From Rhodospirillales bacterium (GTDB lineage: Bacteria > Pseudomonadota > Alphaproteobacteria > Rhodospirillales > WMHbin7), in contig JACRPC010000006.1 in NCBI GenBank assembly GCA_016214125.1, positions 96,779 to 160,778 on the forward strand: DNA of 64,000 nt, given 5' to 3'. Every line of letters begins with the position of its first letter. Within the stretch, counting starts at the first letter, position 1. The notes below the pieces were generated by a model. The model saw nothing but the letters and a program-made list of their open reading frames with translations. It was not told the DNA's origin and did no database searches. This document shows positions 15,905 through 24,875 of this stretch, piece by piece. Made by a program: the position numbers and the translations under genes.

Positions 15905-16288
15905 TTACGGTTTGGCGGGGTCGGCGCCCGGTGCCCGCAGGCCTTCGGCCAGATTGCGGTTGATGTTGATCAGCACGTCGAGCGACTTGGCGGTGCCGTC
16001 GGCCAGGGCCTTGGCGGTCTGCTTGTCGACGAAGATCGACAGGCTCATGATGTTGGCCTTGATCTCGGGCGGCAGCAGGTTGTTCTTGTCGGTGATGTCG
16101 GTCTGGATGATCGTCCACAGAAGATGGTTGAAGCGCAGCGCCTGGCTGTAGGCCTGGTAGTTGGCGACGTCCTTCTTCGCCTCCTCCATCAGGAAGGCGG
16201 CCTTGGTGAGCGCCATCGCCTCGACCTCGCGCGGCGACATGGTCGCGCGCTGGGCATCTTGATAGGCGCTAACTTTTTCTTTTGCCAT
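15905..16288 (-). CDS. flaF: Flagellin synthesis regulator FlaF
   Basis: FlaF is a small alphaproteobacterial protein required for flagellin production, acting together with and opposite to FlbT. The 127-residue length is normal. Family blocks are YSQALRFNHLLWTIIQTDIT, LPPEIKANIMSLSIFVDKQT and SLDVLININRNLAEGL. The ATG at 16288 has AAGGAGG upstream. The gene overlaps the 3' end of flbT by 20 bases. It is the canonical copy; a second, divergent FlaF-like domain is encoded at 3188-3859. Confidence 0.94.
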   Translation of the reverse strand: MAKEKVSAYQDAQRATMSPREVEAMALTKAAFLMEEAKKDVANYQAYSQALRFNHLLWTIIQTDITDKNNLLPPEIKANIMSLSIFVDKQTAKALADGTAKSLDVLININRNLAEGLRAPGADPAKP

Positions 16289-16673
16289 GGTCGAGCACCT
16301 CCTTTTCGTAATCTATCAGCTTTCGGCACACCTTCAAAGCCTGGTAGTGATCGCCTTCCAGGATCTTCTGCGACATCTCCATGAAGAGACCCAGGACCTT
16401 TTCGTTCGGCACCGCGTCGATGAACTGGCGGATGAGCGAGAAATAGAGATCGTGGTAGTCGCGCTCGTTGCGCGGATTGGCGTACATGTTGAGGATCGAG
16501 ACGTAAATGCGCTTGGCCGGCGTGTCGGCCTCGTCGGCGGTGATGATCTCGCGTTCCTTGAGGACCGGCACCTTGTTCAAAATCACCAACTCGGCCTTGG
16601 TGCTGCCGTTGGCGATGACGGCGGTGCCGATAAGAGCCTTTTCGTGCGGCTTGAGGGTGATTTTGAGCGGCAT
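16269..16673 (-). CDS. flbT: Flagellin post-transcriptional repressor FlbT
   Basis: FlbT binds the leader of flagellin mRNA in Caulobacter and promotes its decay until the hook is complete. The protein (about 134 residues) shows the family pattern: MPLKITLKPHEKALIGTAVI near the start, then TPAKRIYVSILNMYANPRNE and SQKILEGDHYQALKVCRKLI. The ATG at 16673 is chosen; a TTG nine bases earlier is possible and neither has a strong ribosome binding site. It forms an operon with flaF, convergent with the flagellin gene whose leader is structured. Confidence 0.94.
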   Translation of the reverse strand: MPLKITLKPHEKALIGTAVIANGSTKAELVILNKVPVLKEREIITADEADTPAKRIYVSILNMYANPRNERDYHDLYFSLIRQFIDAVPNEKVLGLFMEMSQKILEGDHYQALKVCRKLIDYEKEVLDHGKRKS

Positions 16674-16767
16674 GTCTCGCAAGTCTCGTGAAGAGGTGAT
16701 TATGCCCGATTCGCCCTCCGGGCAACAGGGAAATGCAAAGCCGGCGGCAAAAGGGTAAGATCAGACA

Positions 16768-17391
16768 ATGTTGGAATTATTCCTCTATTCCGCCACCGCC
16801 TTTTTCGTGGTGCTCGATCCGGTCGGCACGGCGGCGATCTTCGCCGCCATGACCCACGCCTTTGCGGCGCCCCGCAAGCGGCGCACCGCCCTCAGGGCGG
16901 TCGGGCTGGCGGCCACCATCCTGGCGCTGTTCGCCCTGTTGGGCGAGGCTTTGCTGGCCGGACTGGGCATCAGTCTGGCGGCGCTTCGTCTGGCCGGCGG
17001 AGCGCTGCTGTTTCTGCTGGCCGCCGACATGGTGTTCGCCCGGCCCTCGGGCCTGCGCTCGATGACCGCCGACGAGGACGCCGAGGCCAGCCACCGCCAC
17101 GATCTTTCGGTCTTTCCGCTGGCCTTTCCGCTGATCGCCGGGCCGGGCGCCATGACCACGTCGGTGCTGCTGATGACCCGGGCCGGGCCCGATGCGCTGC
17201 GCATCGGCTTGGTGCTGGGCGTGATGGCGGCCATGCTGGCCATCACCTTGATCTTGCTCTTGCAGGCCGAGCGGATCGCCCGTCTTCTCGGGGTGACGGG
17301 GTGCAACGTCATCAGCCGGGTGTTGGGCATCATTCTGGCCGCCCTGGCCGCCCAATTCATGCTCGACGGCCTCAAAGTCGCCCTGAGTTAA
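16768..17391 (+). CDS. MarC-family integral membrane protein
   Basis: The 207-residue protein has about six hydrophobic segments. The MarC-family features FFVVLDPVGTAAIFAAMTHA near the N-terminus and FPLIAGPGAMTTSVLLMTRA in the fourth segment are clear. A polar cytoplasmic-type loop (TADEDAEASHRHDLS) separates the two halves. The transported substrate of the family is not established; the historical link to antibiotic resistance is not supported. It is transcribed on the opposite strand to flbT and has no downstream partner. Confidence 0.9.
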   Translation: MLELFLYSATAFFVVLDPVGTAAIFAAMTHAFAAPRKRRTALRAVGLAATILALFALLGEALLAGLGISLAALRLAGGALLFLLAADMVFARPSGLRSMTADEDAEASHRHDLSVFPLAFPLIAGPGAMTTSVLLMTRAGPDALRIGLVLGVMAAMLAITLILLLQAERIARLLGVTGCNVISRVLGIILAALAAQFMLDGLKVALS

Positions 17392-17437
17392 GAGAAAAAC
17401 TTTATTTTTCAGCAAGGTATTCCGAGTCGGATTTTTG

Positions 17438-17454
17438 TTGCGAATCATTCGCAA
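17438..17454. promoter_or_regulatory. Fur-type operator, site 1
   Basis: TTGCGAATCATTCGCAA is a perfect 8-1-8 palindrome of the type bound by Fur-family iron repressors. It lies about 120 bases before the iron-binding protein gene. Confidence 0.75.
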
Positions 17455-17500
17455 TTGTCGTTGCGCCGAGCCCCCACTTTTGTTAGGGTGGCTGCCATTC

Positions 17501-17519
17501 GAGAATGATGGTCATTCTC
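17501..17519. promoter_or_regulatory. Fur-type operator, site 2
   Basis: GAGAATGATGGTCATTCTC is an 8-3-8 palindrome containing two ATGA/TCAT half-sites. It is 46 bases downstream of site 1 and 52 bases before the gene start, so the pair brackets the likely promoter. Confidence 0.65.
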
Positions 17520-17571
17520 AACACGAGCAGCCGATGCCGCTCCAGGCGGTCCGGCGGAACAGGAGCGAAAG

Positions 17572-18621
17572 ATGGCAAGGTGCGGGATGAAGGGATATTC
17601 GGTGCGGGTTGGCCTTCTCGGCCTTGCTCTGGTGGTGGCGACGACCTGGACGGCGGCCGCCCAAGCGGCGCCGTCGATCAATGTCTATTCGGCGCGCAAG
17701 GAAGCGCTGATCAAGCCCCTGATCGACGAATTCACCCGCACCACCGGCATCGCCGTCAATCTGCTCAACGCCGAGGCCGACCAATTGTTCGAGCGGCTGA
17801 AAAACGAAGGCGCCAACAGCCCGGCCGACGTGCTGCTCACCGTCGATGCCGGCTGGCTGGTGCGCGCCAAGGAAGCCAATCTGCTGCGGCCGATGCGGTC
17901 GACAGTCTTGAGCCAAGCCGTTCCCTCGCAATGGCGCGATCCGAACGGCGCCTGGTACGGTCTGTCGATGCGGGCGCGGGTCTTCTTTTACGCCAAGGAC
18001 CGGGTTAAGCCGCTTGAGCTCACCAGCTATGAGGATTTGGCGCTGCCGCACTGGAAAGGGCGGCTGTGCATCCGCTCCTCGAACAACGTCTACAACCAGT
18101 CGCTTTTGGGCGCGCTGATCGCCCATCATGGCCCGGAGAAGGCCGAAGCCTGGGCCAAGGCGGTGGTCGCCAATCTGGCTCGCAAGCCGCAAGGCGGCGA
18201 CACCGACCAGATCAAGGCGGTGGCGGCCGGCGAATGCGATCTGGCGCTCGCCAACACCTATTACTATGCCGGCATGCTGACCTCGACCGACGCCAAGACC
18301 CGCGAGCAGGCCGCCAAGGTGGCGCTCTTCTGGCCCAATCAGGGCGATCGCGGCACTCATGTCAACATCTCGGGCGCCGGCGTGGTGGCGGCCTCCAAGC
18401 AGCCCGAGGCGGCACTGAAATTCATCGAATTCCTGGCCTCCGACGCCGCCCAGCGCCTTTATGCTGAGGTCAATTTCGAATTTCCGGTCAAGTCCGGCGT
18501 GGCGCGCTCCGGCCCCTTGGCCGAGTGGGGTCCCTTCAAGATGGACCCGCTCGACGTCGCCCTCTACGGGGCGCGCAACGCCGAAGCGGTGCGCATCTTC
18601 GATCGGGTGGGCTGGCGGTAA
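17572..18621 (+). CDS. Iron(III) ABC transporter substrate-binding protein
   Basis: This 349-residue periplasmic protein has a Sec signal peptide ending near AAQAA. The ferric-binding-protein fold markers are INVYSARKEALIKPLIDEFT, DVLLTVDAGWLVRAKEANLL and NQSLLGALIAHHGPEKAEAW. The paired tyrosines in ANTYYYAGML match the iron-coordinating Tyr pair of the FbpA/FutA type. The ATG follows AGGAGCGAAAG. Two Fur-type palindromes upstream support repression by iron. No permease or ATPase gene follows, so the membrane partners must be encoded elsewhere. Confidence 0.93.
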   Translation: MARCGMKGYSVRVGLLGLALVVATTWTAAAQAAPSINVYSARKEALIKPLIDEFTRTTGIAVNLLNAEADQLFERLKNEGANSPADVLLTVDAGWLVRAKEANLLRPMRSTVLSQAVPSQWRDPNGAWYGLSMRARVFFYAKDRVKPLELTSYEDLALPHWKGRLCIRSSNNVYNQSLLGALIAHHGPEKAEAWAKAVVANLARKPQGGDTDQIKAVAAGECDLALANTYYYAGMLTSTDAKTREQAAKVALFWPNQGDRGTHVNISGAGVVAASKQPEAALKFIEFLASDAAQRLYAEVNFEFPVKSGVARSGPLAEWGPFKMDPLDVALYGARNAEAVRIFDRVGWR

Positions 18622-18639
18622 TAAGCGCGTTGCGCGCGT

Positions 18640-19140
18640 CTAGGTCGTCCGCGCCCAGAAGCCGTCGCTCATCTGGCAGGCGGTGCCGCTGATCGCCTTG
18701 GCTTCGTCCTTGGCGGTGTAGCTGGCCTGGAAATCGCGGCACAGCGTGCCGTCGGCCAGCCGATAGGTGGAGACCGGCACGAAGGCGCCGGAATGGCCGG
18801 TCTCTTCATTGTACCAGCCGCGCGGATTGGCATCGGGCGTTTCGACCAGCGCCAGTTCGGCGGCCATCGCGGCCCGGCGCACATCGCCTTGGGTGAGCAC
18901 GCGGCCTGCATACCAGCCGCCCGTCGCGCCGACGACCGCGCCGGCGGCGGCGAAGGCCACCTTGCCCAGCCCGGCGCCCAGGAAGTGATAGCCCAGCATG
19001 GCGCCGGCGGCGGCGCCCGCCGCGGCGCCCAGAATTTCGGCCGGTGGCCGGTTGCCGGGTTGGCTCATATGGGCGTTCAATTGGGCGCAGCCGCTTGTTG
19101 CGAGGGCGGCCACCAGCACCAGGGCGATCGGTTTCTTCAT
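18640..19140 (-). CDS. Glycine-zipper outer-membrane lipoprotein
   Basis: The 166-residue protein begins MKKPIALVLVAALATSGCAQ, a lipoprotein signal with lipobox TSGC. A Gly/Ala-rich segment of two helices follows (EILGAAAGAAAGAMLGYHFL, then AFAAAGAVVGATGGWYAG), a glycine-zipper pattern as in the 17-kDa surface antigen/SlyB group. The C-terminal part (YNEETGHSGAFVPVSTYRLA, then GTLCRDFQASY) resembles the RT0821/Lpp0805-type surface domain. The function is structural or unknown. It is convergent with the iron-binding protein gene, with only 18 bases between. Confidence 0.82.
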   Translation of the reverse strand: MKKPIALVLVAALATSGCAQLNAHMSQPGNRPPAEILGAAAGAAAGAMLGYHFLGAGLGKVAFAAAGAVVGATGGWYAGRVLTQGDVRRAAMAAELALVETPDANPRGWYNEETGHSGAFVPVSTYRLADGTLCRDFQASYTAKDEAKAISGTACQMSDGFWARTT

Positions 19141-19292
19141 CGGATTCTCCAAGGTCGCGTCGTTTCGGGTTGTGGGGGTGCGTTCTGCGCCCGCCCCGAA
19201 AATTTATCCACAGGAGACTATCATGATTTTCAAGGGAAATCGAGCGGATATGCTTGCCAGAGCGGCAAGGCTTGGGCAGGATTCGTCCCGCC

Positions 19293-20204
19293 ATGACCGC
19301 GCCCCTTGCCGCCTATCTCGCGCCCGACGGCTATCTGGAACCGCTGCTTGAGGAATTGGGCGGATCGGTGCTGGCGGTGCATGAGAGGCTGGTGCTGACC
19401 AAGGCGCCGCCCCGGCCCGCCGCCTGGGCCGCCAACATCTGGCTGGAGCCCGAGCGGATCGCCATCGCCTCGATCGGCGAGGCTGGCAAGGCGCTGCGCG
19501 CCCGCCAACGCAACTGGGCCGGCTATGCCTTCCATCTGCACCGCCGCCAGGCCCTGATCGAGGCCAAGCTGCCCAAGGTTTCCGCCAAGCCGCTGGTCTT
19601 TCCCGCGCCGGCGCCCGCCGCGCCTTTGGGCTCTTGGACGCTGCTCGACGAAACCACGCTTCTGGCCTCGGCCCGTTGCTCCAGCCCTTTCCCCCATGGC
19701 GAAATCCGCTTCGTCGAAAACAAGGAGGTGCCGCCCAACCGCGCCTATTTGAAGCTTTGGGAAGCCTTGACGCTGCTCGGCCGCTGGCCGGGCGCCGGCG
19801 AAACCTGCCTCGATCTCGGCGCCAGCCCCGGCGGCTGGAGCTGGGCGCTGGCCCAATTGGGGGCCAGGGTGATCGCCATCGACCGGGCGCCGCTCGACCC
19901 CAAGGTGGCGGCGCTTGCCAATGTCGAGGCCCGCCAGGAAAGCGCCTTCGGACTTGATCCCGCCGCGCTCGGGCCGATCGATTGGCTGTTCTCGGACGTG
20001 GTCTGCTATCCCGATAAGCTGTTTGGCCTGATCGAACGCTGGCGCGCCGCCGGCACGGTGCGCCACTTCGTCTGCACCTTGAAATTCCAGGGCGCCACCG
20101 ACCACGCCAGCGCCGCCCGCTTCGCCGCCCTTCCGGGCTCGCGGCTCCTACATCTGCACCACAACAAGCACGAACTCACCTGGATGCTGCCGGGCGAGCC
20201 ATGA
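19293..20204 (+). CDS. FtsJ/RlmM-like 23S rRNA 2'-O-methyltransferase
   Basis: The 303-residue protein has an N-terminal RNA-binding-type region (to about residue 130) and a C-terminal Rossmann methyltransferase domain. The SAM-binding motif is CLDLGASPGGWSWAL. The later motifs are DWLFSDVVCYP, FVCTLKFQG and HNKHELTWM, consistent with the D-K-E part of the 2'-O-ribose methyltransferase tetrad. RlmM in E. coli modifies 23S rRNA C2498; that exact site is inferred. The start at 19293 is the first ATG giving a sensible N-terminus. The next gene's start overlaps the end region, so the two are probably co-transcribed. Confidence 0.82.
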   Translation: MTAPLAAYLAPDGYLEPLLEELGGSVLAVHERLVLTKAPPRPAAWAANIWLEPERIAIASIGEAGKALRARQRNWAGYAFHLHRRQALIEAKLPKVSAKPLVFPAPAPAAPLGSWTLLDETTLLASARCSSPFPHGEIRFVENKEVPPNRAYLKLWEALTLLGRWPGAGETCLDLGASPGGWSWALAQLGARVIAIDRAPLDPKVAALANVEARQESAFGLDPAALGPIDWLFSDVVCYPDKLFGLIERWRAAGTVRHFVCTLKFQGATDHASAARFAALPGSRLLHLHHNKHELTWMLPGEP

Positions 20205-20215
20205 AGGAGAACCCC

Positions 20216-20818
20216 ATGAGCGAACCGAAAACCCTGCTTGAAATCGCCGGCGCGCCCCGGAAGATCGCCCGCTGGTCAACGGCGGCGCTGGTGCTGATCG
20301 ATCACCAGAACGAATATGTGGCTGCGGGCAAGCTGCCGCTGTTCGGCGTCGAGGCGGCCAGGGACGAGATCAAGCTTCTTCTGGCGGCGGCGCGCCGCCA
20401 CCAGGCGCCGGTCGTGCATGTGGTCCACCACGCAAGGCCGGGCGCGCCCCTGTTCGACCCCGAGACGGCCAACGCCGCCATCATGGCTGGCGTCGAACCC
20501 ATCGAAGGCGAGGCGGTGATCGTGAAATCGATGCCCAACGCCTTTGCCCGCACCGATCTGGCCGAGCGCCTGAAGGCCTTGGGCCGTCCCGAGCTGATCG
20601 TCGCCGGTTTCGCCACCCATCTGTGTGTCAGCACCAGCGTGCGCGCCGCGCTCGATGTCGGCCTGCCGACCACCGTGGTCGCCGCGGCCTGCGCCACCCG
20701 CGATCTGCCCGACGCCTGCGGCAATCGCATTCCCGCCGACGTCGTCCATCAGGTGGCGCTGGCCGAATTGGCCGATCGCTTCGCCACCGTGGCGATGGCC
20801 GAGGACGAGATCGAATAG
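20216..20818 (+). CDS. Isochorismatase-like cysteine hydrolase
   Basis: The 200-residue enzyme belongs to the alpha/beta cysteine hydrolase family that includes isochorismatases, nicotinamidases and N-carbamoyl hydrolases. The triad residues are visible: Asp in ALVLIDHQNEY, Lys in VIVKSMPNAF and Cys in GFATHLCVSTS. The start has AAGGAGAACCCC upstream and lies just after the stop of the rRNA methyltransferase gene. The substrate cannot be read from the sequence. The absence of a nicotinamidase metal-site signature makes pyrazinamidase activity less likely. Confidence 0.87.
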   Translation: MSEPKTLLEIAGAPRKIARWSTAALVLIDHQNEYVAAGKLPLFGVEAARDEIKLLLAAARRHQAPVVHVVHHARPGAPLFDPETANAAIMAGVEPIEGEAVIVKSMPNAFARTDLAERLKALGRPELIVAGFATHLCVSTSVRAALDVGLPTTVVAAACATRDLPDACGNRIPADVVHQVALAELADRFATVAMAEDEIE

Positions 20819-20826
20819 GGAAAGGA

Positions 20827-21081
20827 TCAGACCGCCAGGGTGGCGTGGGTGATGTAGCGATAGGCCTGGTTGGCCAAAGGGGCGCGATCGATGCGCGCCG
20901 GATGGTCGCGGGCGTCGGCCAAGGTGTGCCAGGCGGCCGGGGAAAGATCGATCACCAGATCGGCGGCGCGATCGCGCCCGCCGGTCAGGGCTTGCGGGGC
21001 GGCGCCCGGGGGCAGGGCGGCCGGCTGGGCGATAACCCGCCCGGTCATCGGCATCGCCAAACTGAGAGCACCCGGTTTCAT
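20827..21081 (-). CDS. Small protein of unknown function
   Basis: I do not recognise this 84-residue protein. The coding evidence is the ATG at 21081 with GAGGCGAAC before it and a protein-like C-terminal half (DLVIDLSPAAWHTLADARDH, then PLANQAYRYITHATLAV). The N-terminal half is Pro/Ala/Gly-rich. It is convergent with the hydrolase gene with an 8-base gap. No signal peptide or membrane segment is seen. A pattern such as LSPAAW..L occurs in some small alphaproteobacterial proteins linked to structural assemblies, but this is too weak for a call. Confidence 0.6.
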   Translation of the reverse strand: MKPGALSLAMPMTGRVIAQPAALPPGAAPQALTGGRDRAADLVIDLSPAAWHTLADARDHPARIDRAPLANQAYRYITHATLAV

Positions 21082-21295
21082 GTTCGCCTCGAATTCGCCG
21101 GCGGCACCTTGCCGCCACGATCCGAAGCTAGCCCAAAAGAGGCCGGGCGGCTGTGATCTTGCGCACCGCCCCGCTGTGACGGCGATCACCGGGGGGTGTT
21201 GGGCGCCGGGGCGCCCAACGTCGCCGGAGACCGGCCCGGCAGGAATTGCCCTTCGGAATCGGCCTTCATGACCGGCCGGCTGGCGAAGACCCTGT

Positions 21296-23611
21296 TCAGG
21301 GGCTGACGCGGGCCAACGTGAAATCGACGCCCCGGGAGAACGCCACCGGCCATTGCTGGTGCTTGGCGAAGCGCTCGCTTAAGATCGGCACCTCGCGCTC
21401 GGTGAAGCCGAGAAGTTCCTTGACGGTGAGCAAGCCGTCCTGGGGCGCGTGGTCGGCTTCGCCGGCCAGACCGCGGGTAAGGGCGTAGGTGAACACGCCG
21501 TGCCCCAGCTTCTTGACCTCGACGGCGAACTGGTCCTGGGTGGTTGCCGACACGACATGCAGGCCGATCGCCATGCCCAGGCGGCGGATGGCCCGATTTT
21601 CGTCGTCCTGGCTGCGCGAGGTCACGGCGGTTCCCGACTTGCAGGCATCGATGAACATGACGATGCGCTGGGCGCCGACCCGTGACAGGGCGCGTTGAAT
21701 TTCCGAAAAGGACAGGCCATGCCGGTCGAGATCCGCTTCGCCCGCCTTAGCCGGGAAGTCGTAGGGAATCATGTAGTATTCCTCGCCCTTCGCTTCGCCG
21801 TGGCTGGCCATGTAGATCACCACCACGTCCTCGGGCGCGGTCGCGGCGAGCTTTTCCAGGGCGGCGATGATGCCCAGGCGCGACGCTTCGGCGTTGCGGA
21901 CCTCGATGACGTCGATGTCGCGGAACCCCGAGGCGACGTTGCCGCTTTTCAGCGCCTTAACCACGGCCTGGGCGTCGGCGACCGCGTAGTTGAGATTCAG
22001 GCGCTCGTCCTTGTACTGGTCGAGCGCCAAGGCGAGAACGTAAAGAGTCGGCTGGCGGGCGGGAAGATCGACATCGAGCACGACCCGGTGCGGCGGCCCC
22101 AGAATGCGTTCCGCGCTTGCCGCTTCCGCAAGAAAGCTGTTGCGGCCCGAGACCAGGCGCAGCCGGAAGACGGCACGCAAGGTTGTGCGCCCCCGCGCCG
22201 TCTTGCCCTGGGTGGTGGCGATGACGTTGTCGGGATCGACGATTTTCCCGTTGTGGAACAGATTGATCTTCGAGACGCCGCCGCCAAGATCGGTCACCTG
22301 CACCGGCAATTCGATGATTCCGTCGGCCGGAATGGCGACTTCGCCCTCCATCTGAATCTGCGCCAGGGGCGGCGGGAGAATGCCCCCCTTCACCAATTCG
22401 CCGGGCCGAGACGCCCACGCCGCCAGACCCTCCAGGCGCTTTCGAAGAAGATTGGGCTCGTACAGCGCATCGCTGAAATTCTCGATCGGCAGGGCGGTTC
22501 GGGCGATGGCCCAGCGGATGTTCTCCAGGCCGGTGCCGTTGCCGTCAAAGCGGCCATCCTCGTCGATCACGGCCCAACCGGCGCTGCCGGCGACCAGGGT
22601 GGTGGGGCCCCGGCCGGTCGCCGTGTCCCAGATCTTGACGAGGCCGTCGGCGCCGCCGGAAAAGACGAAGCGTCCTTGCGGTTCAAGCATCACGCCGGCG
22701 GCGCCGCCCGCGTGCGCCTTGGGGACGGCCAAGCGCGGCGTGCCGTCGAACGACCAGGCGTGAACGCCCTCGCCGATTGCGGCGCCGACCATGTCGCCGG
22801 CGCTGGTCAGGGCGGTGGCGCCTTGGCTTGCTGAAAAGACGCGCACGGGTTGGGTGCCGCCAACCCGCCACAGCGTCACGCCGACAGTCGCCGTCACCGC
22901 CAGGAAGTGGGTGGCGCCCTTGACGAATCGGATCGGCCCGCCGCCCGAGGCTGCGCCTGGGTGGCTGGCGACGCGCACGCCGGTCGAGCTTTCCCAGACC
23001 GCCGCCGTCCCGTCGGCGCCCGAGGAAATCGCAACCGCCGCATCGTCGGAGAGGTCGAGGGCGCGCACCGGCCCCGCATGCGCCTTGATCCGGCGCAATT
23101 CCTTTTGCTGGGCGAGATCGACCAGAACGATCTCGCCCGTCGCCGAACCGACGGCGACCGTGGTGCCGTCCGGCGCCACCGCGAGGCTGGTGGGGCGGAT
23201 GCCCAAATTGCGGATTGGAATCCATTCGGCCTTTTGCGGCAGCCAATGCAGAAGCGCGCCGCTGTCGAGGACAGCGACGCCGCCCTTGGCCCCCGGCAGA
23301 AGCGCCGTGGCGACGGCGGCTCCCGGCGAGGGGAAGCCCCGCGCCGGCCGGCCGGCATCGAGACTCCAGATTTGCGATCGGCCGCCGGCCAGATTGGCGA
23401 CCAACAGGCGCCCGTCGCGGCTAAGGTCGAGGCCGACAATCGGCTCGTGATCGCCCCGCAACTCCAGCAAGATGGGAACCCGGGCCGCGTAGGCGTCGGT
23501 GCTGGCTTCGAACACCCGCATCCAGGTTTGCGCCGAGGCGGCGGGAACGACGAGGAGATGAACTCCCAATCCGACCAGGGCCAAGAATCGCCGTTGCGGA
23601 GCGCTCGTCAC
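21296..23611 (-). CDS. Secreted WD40-caspase (peptidase C14) protein
   Basis: The GTG start used here gives 771 residues beginning with a signal peptide (RRFLALVGLGVHLLVVPAAS). An ATG at 23689 would extend it and overlap the upstream gene. Residues about 40-340 form a beta-propeller with WD40-like blades (GHEPIV-type turns, SGADGTAAVWESSTG, FSGGADGLVKIWDTATG). A GWAVIDEDGRFDGN segment follows, then an Ig-like region. The C-terminal caspase domain has catalytic His604 in YMASHGE and Cys657 in FIDACKSG. This should be a periplasmic or exported cysteine protease-like protein. It lies 25 bases after the barrel gene, so they are probably one operon. Its substrate is unknown. Confidence 0.85.
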   Translation of the reverse strand: MTSAPQRRFLALVGLGVHLLVVPAASAQTWMRVFEASTDAYAARVPILLELRGDHEPIVGLDLSRDGRLLVANLAGGRSQIWSLDAGRPARGFPSPGAAVATALLPGAKGGVAVLDSGALLHWLPQKAEWIPIRNLGIRPTSLAVAPDGTTVAVGSATGEIVLVDLAQQKELRRIKAHAGPVRALDLSDDAAVAISSGADGTAAVWESSTGVRVASHPGAASGGGPIRFVKGATHFLAVTATVGVTLWRVGGTQPVRVFSASQGATALTSAGDMVGAAIGEGVHAWSFDGTPRLAVPKAHAGGAAGVMLEPQGRFVFSGGADGLVKIWDTATGRGPTTLVAGSAGWAVIDEDGRFDGNGTGLENIRWAIARTALPIENFSDALYEPNLLRKRLEGLAAWASRPGELVKGGILPPPLAQIQMEGEVAIPADGIIELPVQVTDLGGGVSKINLFHNGKIVDPDNVIATTQGKTARGRTTLRAVFRLRLVSGRNSFLAEAASAERILGPPHRVVLDVDLPARQPTLYVLALALDQYKDERLNLNYAVADAQAVVKALKSGNVASGFRDIDVIEVRNAEASRLGIIAALEKLAATAPEDVVVIYMASHGEAKGEEYYMIPYDFPAKAGEADLDRHGLSFSEIQRALSRVGAQRIVMFIDACKSGTAVTSRSQDDENRAIRRLGMAIGLHVVSATTQDQFAVEVKKLGHGVFTYALTRGLAGEADHAPQDGLLTVKELLGFTEREVPILSERFAKHQQWPVAFSRGVDFTLARVSP

Positions 23612-23636
23612 CAATCCGTGCCGCGGCGCCCGGTCG

Positions 23637-24593
23637 TCAGAAGGTGACGCGCAGGGTGAACATGCCGCTCCAATCGCTGGTCTGTTCATTGCCTTTGAAG
23701 GTGGTGAATTCCAGGGCGGAAGTCAGTCCCTTGATCGGATCGTACTCGATCCCGCCGCCCAGCCGCCAGCCGTCGGGATCGTTGTGCGCGCCGGTGGCGT
23801 TCAAGAGCGGGTTAAGTTCCCGCTCATAATCGACGAAGGCGTTGGGGCGAAAATCGCCGAACCGATACCCGGCGCGCAGGCCCGCCCGAACGATGCGGCT
23901 GTAGACGTAATCGTGGTTGAAGCGGGTGCCGTTGGTTTCGGTGTAGGCCTCCTCCTCCAACCGCATCCAGTTGTAGCCAAGTTTGGCGCCGTAATCGAAA
24001 TTGCCGACGTTGTCGCCGAAGGTAAGCGCGATGGGCAGCGAAAAGACCCAGATATCCTGGTCGCCGCTTGACCGCTGGTTGTTGGTTCGGTTGCGCGTTT
24101 CGTCGGAATATTTGACAAGCCCGTAAATCGGCGTCGCGCTGATGGAAAATTGCCGGTTGATGAGGTACGAGCCGTGGAGGGCGCCGAAATTGCCGTCCTG
24201 GTCGATGTCGGTGTCCGAATCGGCCCGCCAGCGCGAGGTGCCCGTGGTCAGATATTTGGTGTAAGCCGCGCCCAGGATGAAGGTCTTGTCGATCATGACG
24301 CCGCCCGCCACCGTCGTGATGTTGGTGTGCAGGCGCATGCGCTCGATCGTGTCGTAGAACCGGTTGTTGGTGTATTGGTGGCTGATCCAGCCGGCGAAAT
24401 TAAAGCGCTCGGCCGCCTTGTCGGGGGCTGGCGTCGCTTCGGCGAACATGTCTTCGTCGGTGAAGGATTCGACGCTCTTCGCCACCCCCTTCAGCGGCTC
24501 CGGCTTTTGTGCCGCAAAGGCCGATCCGGCGATTGACGCGCCGATAAGACCGTACACACAAAGCCTTAATAGGAATCCAACGCGCCCGGCCAC
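23637..24593 (-). CDS. Outer-membrane beta-barrel (autotransporter-barrel-like) protein
   Basis: The GTG at 24593 is chosen because GGAGGGG lies six bases upstream and a signal peptide follows (GFLLRLCVYGLIGASIAGSA, cleaved near AFA). The 318-residue product is rich in alternating polar/aromatic strands and ends with MFTLRVTF, a C-terminal aromatic residue typical of barrel insertion. Blocks such as GAKLGYNWMRLEEEAY and RAGLRAGYRFGDFRPNAFVD resemble a 12-strand autotransporter-type barrel. No passenger domain is attached. It precedes the caspase gene in an apparent operon and is divergent from the FecR-like gene. Confidence 0.75.
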   Translation of the reverse strand: MAGRVGFLLRLCVYGLIGASIAGSAFAAQKPEPLKGVAKSVESFTDEDMFAEATPAPDKAAERFNFAGWISHQYTNNRFYDTIERMRLHTNITTVAGGVMIDKTFILGAAYTKYLTTGTSRWRADSDTDIDQDGNFGALHGSYLINRQFSISATPIYGLVKYSDETRNRTNNQRSSGDQDIWVFSLPIALTFGDNVGNFDYGAKLGYNWMRLEEEAYTETNGTRFNHDYVYSRIVRAGLRAGYRFGDFRPNAFVDYERELNPLLNATGAHNDPDGWRLGGGIEYDPIKGLTSALEFTTFKGNEQTSDWSGMFTLRVTF

Positions 24594-24875
24594 TTTTTTC
24601 CCCTCCAAAGCTCCCGGATTCGGCACTGAAAACACGCCCCTCCATCCTCCGGAACCAAGATATGGGAGCATGCGAACGTTAAAATATCGATATGGGGGCG
24701 TCAAGTTATTCCCCCTACCAAACGTTGGATTAAATGGTTATCGATCGCTAGGTTCTTGGTGTTTGCCTTGGAGGCCGGCGTCCGATTGACCTTGGCAAAA
24801 GGATGGTGTCCATCCGATGCTCGGTTATACTTTGGCGGCGGCAAGCGAGGCCAAGGAGCGCAAAGGGGAGGCTTC

